Assembly (NCBI GenBank): GCA_016704565.1
Contig: JADIZV010000004.1
Span: 868,001 to 932,000 of the forward strand
DNA from: Candidatus Phosphoribacter baldrii
GTDB lineage: Bacteria; Actinomycetota; Actinomycetes; Actinomycetales; Dermatophilaceae
DNA length: 64,000 nucleotides
Reading direction: 5' to 3'
The notes beneath the pieces are model-generated. The model was not told the origin of the DNA. It searched no databases and saw nothing but the letters and a program-made list of their open reading frames with translations. Below are positions 8,396 through 16,564 of this stretch, in pieces (position 1 is the first letter of the stretch; each line of letters opens with the position of its first letter). The position numbers were made by a program, and so were the translations under genes.

Positions 8396-8929
8396 ATGAG
8401 CACCGATGAGGCTGCCTTCGACAACGACACCATCGCCGACGGGTTGGAGGTGTGGTCGGTCGACGACGAGGACCAACTGCAGCCGGGCGACACCCTGGTG
8501 GACCGCGGCGTCGACGACATCCTCGACGAGGGCTACTCGCCGCCGGACCGTCCCCGAGGGTCCTATGCCTTCGGGACGACGGCAACCGAACAACGCGGCC
8601 ACGAGACCATCGACCAGCGGATCCTGCAGGAAGAACCGGACCCCTACTCGGCCTATGGCGCCCCCGAGGACGAGTCGGGCTTCGAGCGGGCCCGACGCGA
8701 GAAGCTCGGCGGTGACGACCCGGACTCGATCTACGCCGAGGAGGACTTCGTCGGTCAAGCCGGGCGCACCCGCAGTGGTCGCATCGTCGCCAGTGCCGAA
8801 GACGGTGACCCGGCCTTCGAGAACGACGTCTTCGCCGGCGACGTGGGGATCGACGGCGGCGGCGCGTCGGCCGAGGAGGCGGCGATGCACATCATCGACC
8901 TGGACACCGACGAGGACCTCGAGGACTGA
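8396..8929 (+). CDS. DUF5709-domain protein
   Basis: 177 residues, very acidic, with no signal peptide or membrane span. The central block (DTLVDRGVDDILDEGYSPP, then RPRGSYAFGTT) is the signature of DUF5709, a family found only in actinobacteria and of unknown function. The C-terminus carries AGRTRSGRIVAS and then an acidic tail IDLDTDEDLED. The low complexity suggests a largely disordered protein. Confidence 0.85.
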   Translation: MSTDEAAFDNDTIADGLEVWSVDDEDQLQPGDTLVDRGVDDILDEGYSPPDRPRGSYAFGTTATEQRGHETIDQRILQEEPDPYSAYGAPEDESGFERARREKLGGDDPDSIYAEEDFVGQAGRTRSGRIVASAEDGDPAFENDVFAGDVGIDGGGASAEEAAMHIIDLDTDEDLED

Positions 8930-8979
8930 ACGCCGACCCGACTCTCGTCCCGGATCTCGGGCAACGATCGCTCGCTGCC

Positions 8980-9984
8980 TTGCCGAAGGCGCATCTGCAC
9001 CTGCACTTCACCGGTTCGATGCGGATCGGCACCCTGGCCGACCTCGCCGCGAGCCGGGGGGTGCGGCTGCCTGACGCGCTCACCGACCACTGGCCACCCC
9101 GGCTGCATGCGACGGACGAACGAGGCTGGTTCCGCTTCCAACGGCTGTATGACCTGGCCCGATCGTGTGTCCGTGGCGAGGAGGCCATGCGCCGCGTCGT
9201 TGCGGAAGCAGCCGCAGACGACGCTGCCGAAGGCTCCCGGTGGCTTGAACTGCAGGTCGAGCCATCCTCCTATGCGCCCCATGTCGGGGGCCTGACCCCA
9301 GCCTTGGAGATCGTGCTGGACGCCGCAGCCCAGGCGACGGCGGCGACCGGCGTCGGGGTCGGGATCGTGGTGGCCGCCTCGCGGATCCGCCACCCGCTGG
9401 ACGCTCGGACGTTGGCCCGGCTGGCGGCGAAGTATGCCGGTGACGGCCCGGGCACGGTCGTCGGTTTTGGCCTTTCCAACGACGAGCGACGCGGCGCGAC
9501 GGCCGATTTCGCGCCCGCCTTCGAGATCGCCCGCAGGGCCGGTCTGGCCCTGGTCCCGCACGGCGGCGAGTTGCTCGGCCCTGCCGCAGTTCAGGAGACG
9601 CTGGGGTCGTTGCGGCCCGACCGGCTCGGCCACGGGGTCCGCTCGGTCGAGGACCCGCGGGTGCTCGACGAGGTGGCCGAGGCCGGGGTGGCCCTTGAGG
9701 TGTGTCCAGGCAGCAACGTCGCGATGGGGGTCTTCGCGAGCCCCGCAGAGGTGCCGTTGCGCGAGTTGGTGCGGCACGGCATACCGGTCGCGTTGGGTGC
9801 CGACGACCCGCTGCTGTTCGGTTCCCGGTTGGTCGGGCAATACGCCGTGGCGCGTGAGGCACTCGGGTTCACGGACCCGGAACTGGCGCAGCTGGCGCGC
9901 GACTCGATCCGGGCCAGCCGGGCTCCTGACTCGATCCGCCTGCGTGCGCTACGGGACGTCGACGCCTGGCTTGCCCGCGCGTGA
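8980..9984 (+). CDS. Adenosine deaminase-family protein
   Basis: 334 residues from a TTG at 8980. Metal-dependent hydrolase fold with the usual sites in order: LPKAHLHLHFTGS (zinc His-X-His), LVPHGGELLG (catalytic His-Gly-X-Glu equivalent), DRLGHGVRSVEDP (zinc His), LEVCPGSNVAMG and VALGADDPLLFG (last Asp pair). It probably deaminates adenosine or a related purine; adenine deaminase or a futalosine-type enzyme are alternatives. The start is uncertain: no ATG or GTG with a good ribosome site is in frame after the end of the DUF5709 gene. Confidence 0.85.
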   Translation: MPKAHLHLHFTGSMRIGTLADLAASRGVRLPDALTDHWPPRLHATDERGWFRFQRLYDLARSCVRGEEAMRRVVAEAAADDAAEGSRWLELQVEPSSYAPHVGGLTPALEIVLDAAAQATAATGVGVGIVVAASRIRHPLDARTLARLAAKYAGDGPGTVVGFGLSNDERRGATADFAPAFEIARRAGLALVPHGGELLGPAAVQETLGSLRPDRLGHGVRSVEDPRVLDEVAEAGVALEVCPGSNVAMGVFASPAEVPLRELVRHGIPVALGADDPLLFGSRLVGQYAVAREALGFTDPELAQLARDSIRASRAPDSIRLRALRDVDAWLARA

Positions 9985-10062
9985 CCCGGCATCTCGATCT
10001 CCGCGCTGCCTCACCTCGGCCGGGTTCGTGGCCCGGACCCAGCCGCGTTTAGGCTGGCCCGC

Positions 10063-10872
10063 GTGAGGAGTATGCCGTCGTGCCCGGCCCCCAGCGCAGC
10101 CGCGGCGGGCGTCTGCGGAAGGCCGACCCACGGCCCTGGGCGGCTCCTTGCCGCCGCGTGCCTGGCCATCCTCGGCGCCCTGTCGGGGTGTTCCAGCGGT
10201 GCCGCAACCGCGCCCCGCTCCACTGTGCCGACCGAGACGTCCTCGGCAGCGGTGCCGTCACGCGCACCCACAGCGACCACAACCGCCGAGGTCACCGCGC
10301 AGGCCACCGCAGCGGGAAGCAGCCCGGCCGGCATACCCACGTCGACGGCGACCATCACCGGTCCGGCGGCGACGACCCTCCCGACCGCAACGGCCTCGGC
10401 CGTCGCTCTCACCGGCCCGCTGCCGACAGAGTTCGTGGCGATCTCGAAGGTCATCAAGGACGACTCGCTCGGTCACGAGATCTCGGTGCTGCGGATGGCC
10501 CGTGCTCTGCCCTGGCCTAGCGGGTCGGCCGCGCAGGCCGCGGCGTTCGAACTGATCGCCATCGAGATGACGTGGAAAGCGGGGACGAAATACACCGCGC
10601 CATTGCGTGAGGTGGACTTCTCGCTCGTCACCGGGTCGCAGTATCCGAACCGTGCTGACCCGTTGGTCGACGCCCAGTTGGCCACCGCTGGCTGGGCGCT
10701 GCTCCCAGCCGAGGTGCCAGCGACCCAGTCGGCCACGGGATGGGTCGTCTTCAAGGTCGATCCGAAGGGGGCCGCGTCGATCCGGTTGGACTACACGCGC
10801 CCCGAGATCGTCGTCACCGGGACCAAGACGAAGTTCGCCAAGAAGGTCTTCAGCCTCCAGATCGTCGGCTGA
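10063..10872 (+). CDS. Secreted lipoprotein with a C-terminal beta-sandwich (DUF4352-like)
   Basis: 269 residues from GTG 10063. A hydrophobic signal (LLAAACLAILGAL) leads to the lipobox LSGC, so the mature protein starts at that cysteine and is membrane-anchored outside the cell. A Thr/Ala/Pro-rich linker of about 80 residues follows. The C-terminal 140 residues (for example FELIAIEMTWKAGTKY and GWVVFKVDPKGAASIRLDY) look like the telokin-like DUF4352 domain seen in many actinobacterial lipoproteins. No function is known. It converges on murB with 17 bases between stops. Confidence 0.75.
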   Translation: MRSMPSCPAPSAAAAGVCGRPTHGPGRLLAAACLAILGALSGCSSGAATAPRSTVPTETSSAAVPSRAPTATTTAEVTAQATAAGSSPAGIPTSTATITGPAATTLPTATASAVALTGPLPTEFVAISKVIKDDSLGHEISVLRMARALPWPSGSAAQAAAFELIAIEMTWKAGTKYTAPLREVDFSLVTGSQYPNRADPLVDAQLATAGWALLPAEVPATQSATGWVVFKVDPKGAASIRLDYTRPEIVVTGTKTKFAKKVFSLQIVG

Positions 10873-10889
10873 GCACGAGGTTTCGCCGT

Positions 10890-11963
10890 CTAGAGGCTCA
10901 GGCCGACAAGGACCGGTTCGTTGACCAGGCGCACACCGAAGGCCGCCTCAACCCCGTCACGCACCGCGCGGGCCAACGCAACGACATCCGCCGCGCTGGC
11001 CGAGCCACGGTTGGTGACTGCGAGGGTGTGTTTGGTCGACAAGGCGGCCGGACCCGGCATACCGAAGCCCTTGCCGAACCCCGCGCGTTCGATGAGCCAC
11101 GCTGCGCTCGTCTTGACGCCGGCCGCATCGTTCCAGCGAGGCAGGGTGGGACCGTCGGGACCGAGCCGAGCGGCGACCCGCCCCTGGAGCACCTCGAAAT
11201 CCTGTTGCGAGAGAATCGGATTGGTGAAAAACGACCCACAGCTCCAGGTGTCGTGGTCGGCGCCGTCGAGAACCATCCCGCGACGGCGACGCTGCGCGAG
11301 CACGGCCTCCCGCGCATCGGCCAGCGGCACCCGCTCTCCTTCGGCCACCTCCAGGGCGGCGGCGAGATCGGCATAACCGACCGGGGCCGACAGATCGCCG
11401 ATCGGGAGCTGGAAGACGACCTCAAGGACGACGAACCGACCGGCGCTCCGTTTGAAGAGCGAGTCGCGATAGGTGAAGCCGCAGTCCGCAGCGGCCAGGG
11501 TGCGCACCGCCTCGCGGTCGCGATCCCAGACCCGGACCTGGGCGATCGTGTCGGCCACCTCTTGGCCGTAGGCCCCGACGTTCTGCACCGGGGTGGACCC
11601 CACGCAGCCCGGTATGCCGGACAGCGCCTCGATCCCCGACCACCCCTCGGCGACTGCTCGAAGGACCAGGTCGTCCCAGGGCTCGCCTGCTGCGACCCGG
11701 ATCGTCACCCCACTGCAGTGGTCTCGGGACTCCACCCGCACGCCGCGGTTGGCGACCTGGACCACGGTGCCGCGGAAACCCTCGTCGGCGACCACGAGAT
11801 TGGAGCCGCCGGACAGGACGAGCAACGGCTCCTGTGCGTCGTCGACCTGGCGGACCGCGTCGACCAACTCGTCCACCGACTCCGCGCTGACCAGCCGATC
11901 GGCGCGGCCGCCGACCCGCATGGTGGTCAGCGCCGCGAGCGGCGCATCGAAGGCTTCGCGCAC
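10890..11963 (-). CDS. murB: UDP-N-acetylenolpyruvoylglucosamine reductase
   Basis: 357 residues. MurB uses FAD and NADPH to reduce UDP-GlcNAc-enolpyruvate to UDP-MurNAc, a cytoplasmic step of peptidoglycan synthesis. Seen here: LTTMRVGGRADRLV at the N-terminus, VLSGGSNLVVADEG (FAD-binding loop), GIEALSGIPGCVGSTPVQN and AYGQEVADTI, and the catalytic SCGSFFTNPILS with the conserved serine. The gene begins one base after hadB ends, as in the actinobacterial rpmG-hadA-hadB-murB order. Confidence 0.96.
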   Translation of the reverse strand: MREAFDAPLAALTTMRVGGRADRLVSAESVDELVDAVRQVDDAQEPLLVLSGGSNLVVADEGFRGTVVQVANRGVRVESRDHCSGVTIRVAAGEPWDDLVLRAVAEGWSGIEALSGIPGCVGSTPVQNVGAYGQEVADTIAQVRVWDRDREAVRTLAAADCGFTYRDSLFKRSAGRFVVLEVVFQLPIGDLSAPVGYADLAAALEVAEGERVPLADAREAVLAQRRRRGMVLDGADHDTWSCGSFFTNPILSQQDFEVLQGRVAARLGPDGPTLPRWNDAAGVKTSAAWLIERAGFGKGFGMPGPAALSTKHTLAVTNRGSASAADVVALARAVRDGVEAAFGVRLVNEPVLVGLSL

Positions 11964-11964
11964 G

Positions 11965-12420
11965 TCAGGCGAGCTGAACGACAGCGGCGGCGCGCCCGAG
12001 CACCTTGTCCGGACCGCAGGTGGCGGTGATCTCGACGGTGGCCTGACGGGCCGTCTCGTCCACCGCGGTCACCGTCCCCGAGAACTGCACATCGGCCCCG
12101 GTCTCGTAAGGGACGACAACCGGCTTGGTGAAGCGGGTGCCATAACGCAGGACCGCGCCAGCGTCCCCCACCCATTCGGTGACGACGGTGATGGCCGCCC
12201 CCATGGTGAACATGCCATGCGCGATGACGTCAGGCAGCCCGACGTGCTTGGCGAAGCGTTCGTCCCAGTGGATCGGGTTGCGGTCCAACGATGCTCCGGC
12301 ATATTGGACGAGGCGGGCCCGGTCGACGTGGACCGTCTTGGCCGGCAGGGACTCCCCCACCGACACGCCCTCGAACGACCTGCGCGCACGTGTCGCGCCA
12401 CCGGCGAGGTCGGTCATCAC
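11965..12420 (-). CDS. hadB: MaoC-like dehydratase (HadB type)
   Basis: 151 residues with a hot-dog fold. The hydratase motif is present as YAGASLDRNPIHWDERFA and GLPDVIAHGMFTMG, with the catalytic Asp/His pair (D-x4-H). In mycobacteria HadB pairs with HadA or HadC to dehydrate 3-hydroxyacyl-ACP in the FAS-II cycle. The start overlaps the end of hadA by 4 bases, pointing to translational coupling and a heterodimer. The exact substrate in a non-mycobacterial host is unknown. Confidence 0.9.
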   Translation of the reverse strand: MMTDLAGGATRARRSFEGVSVGESLPAKTVHVDRARLVQYAGASLDRNPIHWDERFAKHVGLPDVIAHGMFTMGAAITVVTEWVGDAGAVLRYGTRFTKPVVVPYETGADVQFSGTVTAVDETARQATVEITATCGPDKVLGRAAAVVQLA

Positions 12421-12860
12421 TCGCCTCCCCTCACGACGATGGTGGACAGGGCGGTGCAGACCGGCTCCTCGCCCGCGGACAGCTCGGTGCGGGTGACGAT
12501 CATCGTGTGGCCGCCGGCCGCCTTGACCGAGTCGACGGTGAGGACGCCAACGATCTCGTCGCCGGCCGTCATCGGACGGTGATGGATGAAGGTTTCTTCG
12601 CCGTGGACGACCCGGCTGAAGTCGACTCCGGCCTCCGGGTCGAAGATGAACTCCATCTCCGCGCGCTGCGCCACGAGCACCGCAAACGTGGGCGGGGCGA
12701 TGACGTCACGGTAGCCGCGGGCCTGCGCGGCCGCTCGGTCGGTGTGCGCCGGATCGGTCGCCCCGACCGCCTCGGCGAACTCCTTGATCTTGGCGGCGCT
12801 CACGCCGTAGGGGGCGCTGGGAGGGTAGACCCGTCCCGCGAACTCGGGGTTGACCGGCAT
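12417..12860 (-). CDS. hadA: MaoC-like dehydratase N-terminal domain protein (HadA type, UPF0336)
   Basis: 147 residues, hot-dog fold without the full catalytic dyad, beginning MPVNPEFAGRVYPPSAPYGV, the typical HadA/HadC start. It would act as the substrate-holding partner of HadB. Motifs: YPPSAPYGVSAAKIKEFAEA, VIAPPTFAVLVAQRA and HGEETFIHHRPMTAGD. First gene of the hadA-hadB-murB run; only a terminator-like hairpin and a candidate small gene lie between it and rpmG. Confidence 0.9.
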   Translation of the reverse strand: MPVNPEFAGRVYPPSAPYGVSAAKIKEFAEAVGATDPAHTDRAAAQARGYRDVIAPPTFAVLVAQRAEMEFIFDPEAGVDFSRVVHGEETFIHHRPMTAGDEIVGVLTVDSVKAAGGHTMIVTRTELSAGEEPVCTALSTIVVRGGE

Positions 12861-12955
12861 ACCGGAAGCCTAGGCCACCCCGTCGTCGTGGTGGCCGGAG
12901 AGCACCGGGTATGCCGTCCGCGCACCGCAGCCACCGCCCAGGCCTAGAAAACGGG

Positions 12956-12990
12956 GAAGCCCCCGTCGCCATCAGGCGGACAGGGGCTTC
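12956..12990 (-). terminator. Hairpin terminator after the small gene
   Basis: GAAGCCCC at 12956 pairs with GGGGCTTC ending at 12990, and an inner GTCGCC/GGCGGAC pairing extends the stem around an ATCA loop. It lies 16 bases after the stop of the candidate small gene and before the hadA operon. There is no strong T-run, as is common in high-GC actinobacteria. Confidence 0.65.
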
Positions 12991-13005
12991 GACCGTGGAG
13001 TCGGC

Positions 13006-13098
13006 TCAGGCCTCGGGCTTCAGCGGAAGCACCGCAAGGCTCGCGATGCAAGGCGTGGCCTTGTAGTCGTTCCGGTACAGCGAGATGAGCTTGCGCAT
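13006..13098 (-). CDS. Candidate 30-residue small protein
   Basis: An ATG at 13096-13098 is preceded at ideal distance by a very strong ribosome site (AAGGGGGG, 6 bases before the ATG). The 30 codons encode a peptide starting MRKLISLYRNDYK, with one Cys in ATPCIASL, and ending AVLPLKPEA. A -35/-10 promoter candidate is found 100 bases upstream and a hairpin terminator just downstream, so the unit looks like a complete monocistronic gene. I do not recognise the peptide. It could be a small membrane-associated or regulatory peptide; it is also possible that the transcript is a regulatory RNA. Confidence 0.5.
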   Translation of the reverse strand: MRKLISLYRNDYKATPCIASLAVLPLKPEA

Positions 13099-13200
13099 GT
13101 CAATCCCCCCTTGGGATCTCACGTCGTCACCCTGTTGGTGACGGCTCGAGGTGCGCTGGGCTGTGACCTTGCGGTCGTTCACCCGTTGTTCATGTTCGAA

Positions 13201-13229
13201 AGGTTAGCAGTTCACTTTGGGCAACGCAA
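13201..13229 (-). promoter_or_regulatory. Candidate promoter of the small gene
   Basis: Reading the minus strand, TTGCGT (13224-13229) and TAACCT (13201-13206) are separated by exactly 17 bases, within a locally AT-richer stretch. This would place the start of transcription near 13194 and leave a leader of about 95 bases before the small gene. Based on general sigma-70-type spacing only. Confidence 0.4.
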
Positions 13230-13387
13230 CTCGCGAACGTTACCAGCGTGTCGCGTGTTGGGGAAGGGCCGAGGTCCCGTGATGTGGGGCACGCGCGCGT
13301 GCGCGCGAACGGCCGCTGCCGGGTCGGCGGCGCCGGTCCCGAGGTAACCCGCGGACCCGCGGACCGGCGGGGACGGCATACGACACA

Positions 13388-13421
13388 GGCCGCGCCTTCC
13401 CATCGGGAAGACGCGGCCTAG
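13388..13421 (-). terminator. Terminator of rpmG
   Basis: AGGCCGCGCCTTCCC at 13388 pairs with GGGAAGACGCGGCCT ending at 13421 (14 of 15 pairs) around a CAT-type loop. It starts 22 bases downstream of the rpmG stop on the minus strand, in the right place to end the tRNA-rpmG transcript. Confidence 0.8.
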
Positions 13422-13443
13422 AAACGCATGCCGGCTGCGAGCC

Positions 13444-13614
13444 TCAGCGGGTCTCGCGGTGCTCCGTGTGCTTGCCGCACTTGGGGCAGAACTTGGCCAA
13501 CGCCAACCGGTCGGGGTCGTTGCGGCGGTTCTTCTTGGTGATGTAGTTGCGGTTCTTGCACTCGGTGCACGCCATGGTGATCTTCGGCCGGATGTCGGTC
13601 GTCTTGCTGGCCAC
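13444..13614 (-). CDS. rpmG: 50S ribosomal protein L33
   Basis: 56 residues from GTG 13612-13614, too short to stand out as an ORF. Reads MASKTTDIRPKITMACTECK, then NRNYITKKNRRNDPDRLAL, then KFCPKCGKHTEHRETR. The two CxxC pairs (CTEC and CPKC) form the zinc-binding version of L33, the form replaced by a Cys-less paralogue in zinc limitation in many actinobacteria. It lies downstream of tRNA-Met and tRNA-Thr on the same strand and ahead of hadA, a conserved arrangement. Confidence 0.96.
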   Translation of the reverse strand: MASKTTDIRPKITMACTECKNRNYITKKNRRNDPDRLALAKFCPKCGKHTEHRETR

Positions 13615-13782
13615 GGTGGCTACCTCGCTGCTGGTCTGTCGATGGGTGGAGCGTCGAACGGGCGGACATGCGCTTCAGGCGCACGCGCAACGCTCAAGGG
13701 TACGGGATGGGGCGCTGAACCGGGAAATCCACGATCCCCAACCACCTGCAGGCGGTCCGGAACCGAGGGCTCACCGGAGCAG

Positions 13783-13856
13783 TAGCGGGAGCGGGGCTCG
13801 ATCCCGCGACCTCACGATTATGAGTCGTGCGCTCTGACCAACTGAGCTATCCCGCC
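13783..13856 (-). tRNA. tRNA-Met (anticodon CAT)
   Basis: Cloverleaf on the minus strand: acceptor GGCGGGA/TCCCGCT, D arm TAGCTCAGTTGGTCAGAGC, anticodon stem CGACT with loop CTCATAA giving anticodon CAT, and T arm GCGGGATCGAGCCCCGC. The first acceptor pair is G-U, not the mismatch of an initiator tRNA, so this is the elongator species. No encoded CCA. Confidence 0.95.
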
Positions 13857-13885
13857 GTGGCGATCCGGCGTTATGCCTGATCCCG

Positions 13886-13958
13886 AGCCCCAATAGGGAA
13901 TCGAACCCTAGACCTTTTCCTTACCATGGAAACGCTCTGCCGACTGAGCTATTGGGGC
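13886..13958 (-). tRNA. tRNA-Thr (anticodon GGT)
   Basis: Cloverleaf on the minus strand: acceptor GCCCCAA/TTGGGGC with discriminator T, D arm TAGCTCAGTCGGCAGAGC, anticodon stem TTTCC/GGAAA with loop ATGGTAA giving GGT, T arm TAGGGTTCGATTCCCTA. It is the first gene of the tRNA-Thr, tRNA-Met, rpmG unit. Confidence 0.95.
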
Positions 13959-14084
13959 GCCCCACCCGGCCCGCGAGGGCCGCTGGAGTGCGTCGGAGAG
14001 ACTACACGCTCGCCCCACCGCAGTAGAAATCGGTTGGCCGCTGTCGGTGCCAGGCGCCCGCCGCAATGGTCCTAGAGTGGCGAG

Positions 14085-14921
14085 ATGCCTTGGATCGCCG
14101 TCCCACTCGGACTGGTGACCGGCGCGGTCATGGGAGCGCTCGGCGGTGGCGGTGCGATCCTCACCATCCCGGTCCTCATCTATGTCCTCGGTATGCCGCC
14201 GCACGACGCGACTACCGCGTCCCTGGTCATCGTCGGGGTGAGTGCCGCCTCGACCGCCGTCAGCCACGTGCGCGGGGGCACCGCCCGGTTGCTCGACGCG
14301 GTCGTGCTCGCCGTGGTCGGCATCGTCGGCACGTATGCCGGGTCCCTCGCCTCCGCGGCCGTGCCAGCGGCGGTGCTCGTGGTCCTGCTGGCCAGTCTGT
14401 TGGCGGTCGTCGGTGGGCTCATGGTGCGCCAGACCCCCGGCGGTGCGGACGACGACCCGGACGTGGCGATAGCGACGGGCGAGGCCGCCTCGGGTGCCTC
14501 GGGAGTCGTGGGAGCCTCAGGAAACACGGCTGGCTCTGGCCCGACCGTTCGTCGGCTCGGTCCGATCGCTGCCGTCGGAGTCGGGGTCGGGCTGCTCACC
14601 GGCTTCTTCGGGGTCGGGGGCGGGTTCGCCATCGTCCCTGCCCTCACCCTGGTCCTGGGCTATTCGATGCGGGCGGCGATCGGGACGTCGCTGCTGGTCA
14701 TCGCCCTCAACAGCGCGACCGCCCTGGCGGCGCGGCTCGTGCAGGGTGCGTCCCTGGACTGGCCGCTCGTGGCCACGTTCACCGTCGGCGCCATCCTCGG
14801 CGGGTTGCTCGGCGGACGTCTGGCCCGGCGTGCCTCTCCGCAGGCGCTGCGGCGCGGTTTCGCCGTGCTGCTGTTCCTTGTCGCGGCATACATGCTCGGG
14901 TCGGCGGTCGTGCACCGGTGA
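14085..14921 (+). CDS. TauE/SafE-family membrane transporter
   Basis: 278 residues with about eight hydrophobic spans. The two halves each open with the family glycine-rich motif: GAVMGALGGGGAILTIPVLI near residue 20 and GVGLLTGFFGVGGGFAIVPA near residue 170. The halves are joined by a cytoplasmic loop rich in Ala, Asp and Gly. Members export sulfite, sulfoacetate or other organic or sulfur anions; the substrate here cannot be inferred from neighbours. Confidence 0.88.
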   Translation: MPWIAVPLGLVTGAVMGALGGGGAILTIPVLIYVLGMPPHDATTASLVIVGVSAASTAVSHVRGGTARLLDAVVLAVVGIVGTYAGSLASAAVPAAVLVVLLASLLAVVGGLMVRQTPGGADDDPDVAIATGEAASGASGVVGASGNTAGSGPTVRRLGPIAAVGVGVGLLTGFFGVGGGFAIVPALTLVLGYSMRAAIGTSLLVIALNSATALAARLVQGASLDWPLVATFTVGAILGGLLGGRLARRASPQALRRGFAVLLFLVAAYMLGSAVVHR

Positions 14922-15127
14922 CCCGAGGCTGGTGCCCCAGGCTGGTGCCCGTGCCGCACGAAGCGGTGCCGGACTTCACCTGACGACCCGCAAGGGAACC
15001 GCGTAGATTGGCCGCACGTCTGGACTATCGGTGCCCGCACCCGCGACGCCCGACACGGACCCCCCGGACCCGGAACACCCAGACCACGGCATACCCCGTC
15101 ACACCAGCTGCACGAACAGGGAGACAG

Positions 15128-16384
15128 ATGAGCCAGCCGCCCTACGGCGCCCAGGACGCCGCCACCTCCGCCGCGGCCATGCAGCCGCTCGCGCCGCCTG
15201 CGGCCAACGACTCGCTGCGCCTTGAACCGCCAGCGGCGGCCGCCCAGCCGATCCCGACGACGGCCGCTCCTCGGATGGCACCCGCCGTGCCCGAGGCCGC
15301 GCTGCCCGGGCTGGACGCCAAGGTCGAGAGCTACCTGCAGGCGCTCATGACCGCCGCCCCCAAGTCCCCCCAGTTCGAGACCAAGGCCAACGACGTCCGC
15401 GTCATGGGCGACGAAGACATCCGCCGCGCGGCCGAGTCGAGCAACCGACTGCTCAAGTCACCGGTCAAGGCGCTGCAAGAGGGCGGCCTGTCCGAGGGCG
15501 GCAAGGTGGGCAAGACCCTGCTTGAGCTGCGTCGGACCGTCGAGGACCTCGACCCGAGCCAAGCGACCGGGGTCAAGAAAGTCCTCGGGATGATCCCGTT
15601 CGGCGACAAGATCACCGACTACTTCCGCAAGTACCAGTCGGCGCAGAGCCACCTCGACGGCATCCTCCAGGCGCTGCGCCAGGGCCAGGACGAGCTGCAC
15701 CGCGACAACGTCGCACTCAACCTGGAGAAGCAGAACCTCTGGGACTCGATGGGCCGACTCAACCAATACGTTTACATCGCCGAGCGGCTCGATGCCAAGA
15801 TGGCCGCCCAGATCGCCACCTTGGAGGCGGCCGACCCGGACAAGGCGACCGCGCTCAAGCAGGACGTCCTGTTCTACGTCCGCCAAAAGCACCAGGACCT
15901 GCTCACCCAGCTGGCGGTGTCGATCCAGAACTACCTGGCCATCGACATCACCATCAAGAACAACATCGAGCTCATCAAGGGCGTCGACCGGGCCTCCACG
16001 ACGACCGTGTCCGCCCTGCGCACAGCCGTCATCGTCGCCCAGGCCCTCGGCAACCAGAAGCTCGTCCTTGACCAGATCACCGCGCTCAACACGACGACCT
16101 CCGGGTTGATCCAGTCGACGTCGGAGATGCTGCGCGACAACTCGGTCCGGATCCAGGAGCAGGCCGCGAGCGCAACCATCGGCATCGAGCAGTTGCAGGC
16201 GGCGTTCGCGAACATCTACCAGACGATGGACGCCATCGACACGTTCAAGGTGCAGGCCCTGGACAACATGGCCGCGACCATCGGCACCCTGGAGACCGAG
16301 GTCGCCAAGTCGCGGACCTATCTCGAGCGCGCCAACCGGGTCAACCCCAACGTCCAGATGGGCTCGCTCGACATCGGACGCTGA
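15128..16384 (+). CDS. telA: TelA-family protein (toxic-anion resistance)
   Basis: 418 residues from ATG 15128 (ribosome site AGGGAGACAG). After a Pro/Ala-rich head of about 60 residues the protein is nearly all helical and coiled coil: FRKYQSAQSHLDGILQALRQ, LNQYVYIAERLDAKMAAQI, AVSIQNYLAIDITIKNN and SALRTAVIVAQALGNQKLVL match TelA/KlaA proteins. The family was named from plasmid tellurite resistance but is widespread in stress and signalling clusters and its biochemical role is unknown. It heads the PknG gene cluster; a terminator-like hairpin follows it, so it may be expressed more strongly than the rest. The earlier ATG at 15008 is less likely. Confidence 0.85.
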   Translation: MSQPPYGAQDAATSAAAMQPLAPPAANDSLRLEPPAAAAQPIPTTAAPRMAPAVPEAALPGLDAKVESYLQALMTAAPKSPQFETKANDVRVMGDEDIRRAAESSNRLLKSPVKALQEGGLSEGGKVGKTLLELRRTVEDLDPSQATGVKKVLGMIPFGDKITDYFRKYQSAQSHLDGILQALRQGQDELHRDNVALNLEKQNLWDSMGRLNQYVYIAERLDAKMAAQIATLEAADPDKATALKQDVLFYVRQKHQDLLTQLAVSIQNYLAIDITIKNNIELIKGVDRASTTTVSALRTAVIVAQALGNQKLVLDQITALNTTTSGLIQSTSEMLRDNSVRIQEQAASATIGIEQLQAAFANIYQTMDAIDTFKVQALDNMAATIGTLETEVAKSRTYLERANRVNPNVQMGSLDIGR

Positions 16385-16423
16385 CCGTCCCGGCCCACCT
16401 CCCGCGGGCCGAGCCACTCGTCC

Positions 16424-16466
16424 GCCGGTATGCCGTCCCGCCACCTTGCGCGGACGGCATACCGGC
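16424..16466 (+). terminator. Hairpin built from two facing GTATGCCG octamers
   Basis: GCCGGTATGCCGTCC (16424-16438) pairs perfectly with GGACGGCATACCGGC (16452-16466) around a 13-base loop. It lies 40 bases after telA and 100 bases before the next gene on the same strand. It probably works as a partial terminator that lowers transcription into the downstream genes. A short CAGA repeat (CAGACAGACAGAC) follows near 16530. Confidence 0.65.
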
Positions 16467-16564
16467 CGAACGGGGTCACGAGCGCAGGAGCCAGGGTCGG
16501 TCAGGGACCGGTCAGGGCGGACCACCACAGACAGACAGACGCGGACAGGGGACAATCAGCAACC

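Noticed and set aside
7268..8890. 540-codon antisense open frame over the decarboxylase
   Set aside because: Same GC-bias artefact; no recognisable motifs and it spans the gap between two clear genes.
13111..13347. Plus-strand 78-codon frame in the rpmG-hadA gap
   Set aside because: No ribosome site, odd composition, and it overlaps the promoter of the minus-strand small gene.
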